From assembly GCA_008933995.1 (NCBI GenBank), contig WARS01000031.1:1578001-1642000 (forward strand): a stretch of DNA of 64,000 nucleotides, given 5' to 3'. Of this stretch, positions 61,340-64,000 are shown in pieces (the first letter of the stretch is position 1; each line of letters begins with the position of its first letter). The notes beneath the pieces are model-generated. The model searched no databases. It was not told where the DNA came from and saw only the letters and a program-made list of their open reading frames with translations. A program made the translations under genes and the position numbers. The DNA comes from Datnioides undecimradiatus. Taxonomy: Eukaryota; Chordata; Actinopteri; Lobotiformes; Datnioididae.

Positions 61340-61640
61340 AACTGTTTCTTATCACTTTCACTGGTCTCATGGTGCTGTGGAGGGCAGCTGTTTTCAGTGA
61401 AAAACCTAAAAATCTACTCTAGACAACCTGTTCAGAGAAACAGAGTTTGAGATCTGCTGGTGAACGCTGTGGCGCATTTAGCAGCTAAAGAGCCAGATAG
61501 TTCCCTCAGGAGGTGGTGAAGATCAAAAACAGAGCTAAAAGAGAGCGAGCATTAAACAAACACTCATCAGATGGATACAAACTCTAAATGAATAATCATT
61601 TTGCTATGTAACTGCTACGACTGTTTGCCATATCATCTTA
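61340..61640 (-). repeat. CTCTTTAGCTGCTAAATG-type interspersed repeat, copy 2 (inverted)
   Basis: On the minus strand it reads CTGAGGGAACTATCTGGC, then CTCTTTAGCTGCTAAATGCG and CGTTCACCAGCAG. Copy 1 at 41840-42125 has the same landmarks on plus. The GAGACCAGTGAAAGTG block near its far end corresponds to GAGACGAGAGTGAGCC of copy 1. Confidence 0.6.
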
Positions 61641-61646
61641 ATGTTG

Positions 61647-61667
61647 GTGATGATGATGATGATGATT
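61647..61667. repeat. (GAT)n trinucleotide repeat
   Basis: Six to seven GAT units lie directly next to the repeat copy at 61340-61640. Confidence 0.9.
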
Positions 61668-62765
61668 TCAGAGGTGTGTTTACAACTTGTTTCCAATTCT
61701 GCCAAATGGTGAGAAATAATGAATGTACGCATAGGTTTATTTTATTATTATAGCCTGTTTCGGATATAATTGCAGGTATCTGCTGTACACCCAGTACTTC
61801 AAAAAGGCTATAGTGTGTACAGGCTATTCTTCATATTACTATAATTATCAGCTACATATGAGACACGTCCATAGCAGCAGCTCAGACCTGTTTAGGAGTT
61901 TTTAGGATTCACTAGAAACTTAATGTTATGTTATATGTGTGTTGCCAGAAAGGATGTTTCCTTGTTGCGTTGTTTCCATCAGTTAGTTGTCATGTGATGT
62001 GTTACAGTCAAATTTGGACCTAATTTTCAGCCATCCCTCGTCATAGTCTTAATCAAATGATTACAGGCAGGATGATGCAGCGAAGAGAGAAATAGTAGGA
62101 ACAGAAATCCTCAAATTCTTCACAGTAGCTTGCATCCTTTTTTTATGCATGACCACAGTACACTGGATCAAGTATGCCTGGAGAACAGTCGTGCTAATCA
62201 GAGTAAATTATTTTGACATATCAATCCCACTCTGTCCTGAAGTCAAGGAATAAGGCAAAGAAGGCCTCAGATTTCTCTGTTCCAGACGTGACGGGTTTGC
62301 ACTCACAGACAAATATAGTTGAATGAGATAGGGATAAGAGCCAAGAGTAAAATGATTGAAATTTTCAATCTAGTGCTGAACAGCAGTGCGAGCAGAGATG
62401 AGATGCAAACCAAGCGCCCCTTTGGGAAGAAGGATATGGATTATAAGATCCTGCTGCTGGTCTACAGGGACACAGGCAATCACTCAGCTGTTTGATATCC
62501 TGTTGTAAGTTGTGCCTGATGCTACTGTATGCTTTTTACTCACTGAAGAATATATGATGAATATGATCAGTGTTTTTTTTTTTTTTAGCTGTGACACCTT
62601 TTAAGGCGCAGACCCTTATTTTCTGGTGTTGCAACCCTGGGAGAGTCTTTGTGTTGCATTGCCAGTCCTGCAGCATATTACACAAGATTGTATGTGTTTC
62701 AGGTTATGGATCCCAGTGGCATAATGAAACACAGTTCTCATTGAATGCAAGCAGAGCTCCCTGCA

Positions 62766-62767
<2 letters not shown>

Positions 62768-62807
<40 letters not shown>

Positions 62808-62812
62808 GGTAT
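62768..62812. repeat. (GT)n microsatellite
   Basis: A GT run of about 30 bp is followed by ATGTGTGGGT. It lies near the 3' end of the window, within intron 6. Confidence 0.95.
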
Positions 62813-64000
62813 TTACTGTGATATTTTATGTGTTGCTTAACATTTAACTGCACTAAGATCATGCACATCTGTGTTTTTCACAATATGGAGAAGTTTTTGG
62901 TAATAACGAGCATTTGCTTTTTTTCTCATGAAGATGTGTGGCTGTACATATTTTCATTGAAACTGGGCACAGATGGCTCTGATGTAATCTCTTCAATCTG
63001 CTATTAATCACACTGTACAGAAAGGAAGAAAAAAATGCAGTAAAGGTCATGAAGGGGTGGATTTTGCACTATTTATTACATAGGATGGCGTCTCATGATA
63101 ACTATAAACAATATATGAGATTATCAAGGGCTTCAAGTCTGACCGGGCATGGTAATCTGCCTTTAATATCGATTTTTTTTATTTTTTTTGAACAGGTATC
63201 CTCTTAACAATTTATAGTAGCTGCAGACCCAACAAGGACTATCTTCATTCCAGCTCTTACACATACAATCACCATCTCAGCAGGTGTGTCCAGGGATTAA
63301 ACAGAGCTGGAGGCATCAGGATCACAGCCCCAGTATGCACGGTTCAGGTGCATTTAAGTCCCAACACATCAGCCTCCAGCCGCAGGGGCCTACTGCAGCA
63401 AGCAAAAGGGCGTTCACTTTTCACATTAACATTTTTTGGTCGGTTGGTATGTTTAGTTGCACGCAAGAAAACGAAGTATTCAGAGAAACGTTGCAGCAGG
63501 AAACCTCAGAACTTGCTGACATGAACTGCAGTGACCTGGTTGCTGTGCAACACAACATGCATCTGGTCAACCCACACAAGGTCTCCAAACTCTCTCAGCC
63601 AGACTAATTCTCATATGAACAGAAAGTAATTCATGAGATATGCAGCGTGAATCACAGTATGTTTGTCTATAAGTGTATAATATGTGGGATGCTTGATGCC
63701 TGCTAAGAGTTTAAGTTAAATTTAAGTTGCACATTAATCTACATTGCAATGCAAAAATGGCAGTGTTACCCAATATTTGGGAAGTATTTATGCAGTCACC
63801 TACCAGAATGTTAAAATGACCCAGCTTACAAAAGTGCCTCGGCATATGTGGTAAATCTCCATGTGCCCATTGTACAAGAGTGAAGGCAAAATGTCCTGGA
63901 TATGTGCGCTGCCATTGTGCACCTCATTTGGCAAACTGAGGCCTGGTGCCACATCGTCAAGGTTCCACCAATGCACCCGTTTCACTCAACTGTGACCAAA

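Larger units (their letters stand above)
38086..64000 (+). other. gpc5: gpc5 intron 6, incomplete (over 25.9 kb)
   Basis: It starts GTTTGT and has no acceptor with glypican coding sequence before the window end. I searched by eye for the expected exon 7 block (the D-K-L-K-H region of GPC5) and did not find it. The intron holds microsatellites, interspersed repeats and one CpG-rich patch, listed separately. No nested gene was recognised. Confidence 0.8.

Noticed and set aside
38086-64000. Search for gpc5 exons 7 and 8
   Set aside because: No block resembling the conserved D-K-L-K-H segment or the Ser-Gly-rich C-terminus was seen. They are assumed to lie beyond the window.
1-64000. Search for tRNA, rRNA, CRISPR arrays and retrovirus-like elements
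   Set aside because: None was recognised by eye. There are no evenly spaced direct repeats, no tRNA-like cloverleaf noticed, and no long terminal repeat or polymerase-like frame.

Overview
This window looks like a teleost fish nuclear genome. It contains intron-split genes, abundant (CA)n/(GT)n microsatellites, interspersed repeats of the kind scattered through ray-finned fish genomes, and the vertebrate pairing of the miR-17-92 microRNA cluster with glypican-5. No bacterial, organellar or viral genes were recognised. The species cannot be named from the sequence.

Layout. Positions 1-5280 are AT-rich intergenic DNA with no convincing gene; one coding-like patch near 760-950 is uncertain. Positions 5280-7120 are a CpG-rich block with a TATA box, an E2F-like site and, at its downstream edge, a canonical E-box. 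I read it as the promoter and 5' part of the miR-17-92 host transcript (MIR17HG orthologue). Positions 7297-8210 hold six microRNA hairpins in the order miR-17, 18a, 19a, 20a, 19b, 92a, all on the plus strand and complete. Tandem AATAAA signals at 8858-8873 may mark the end of the host transcript. A strong CTCF-like motif at 9287-9302 separates the cluster from gpc5.

The protein-coding gene is glypican-5 (gpc5; which fish paralogue is not determinable). Six exons are present: 9622-9772, 13648-13809, 36080-36540, 36633-36866, 37675-37814 and 37960-38085. Together they encode 424 complete codons plus two bases. All splice phases agree, and all 14 cysteines typical of the glypican core are present. 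Intron 1 is 3.9 kb, intron 2 is 22.3 kb, introns 3 to 5 are 92, 808 and 145 bp, and intron 6 runs from 38086 past the window end (over 25.9 kb). The last exons, which should carry the heparan sulfate attachment sites and GPI signal, lie outside the window.

The long introns hold microsatellites, low-complexity tracts and several interspersed repeat families. Three families have two or more copies here, mostly in opposite orientations. Functionally, the window joins a growth-promoting polycistronic microRNA locus to a cell-surface heparan sulfate proteoglycan gene, with only about 1.4 kb between the last hairpin and the gpc5 start codon. Most other open frames are short chance frames in introns or intergenic DNA.
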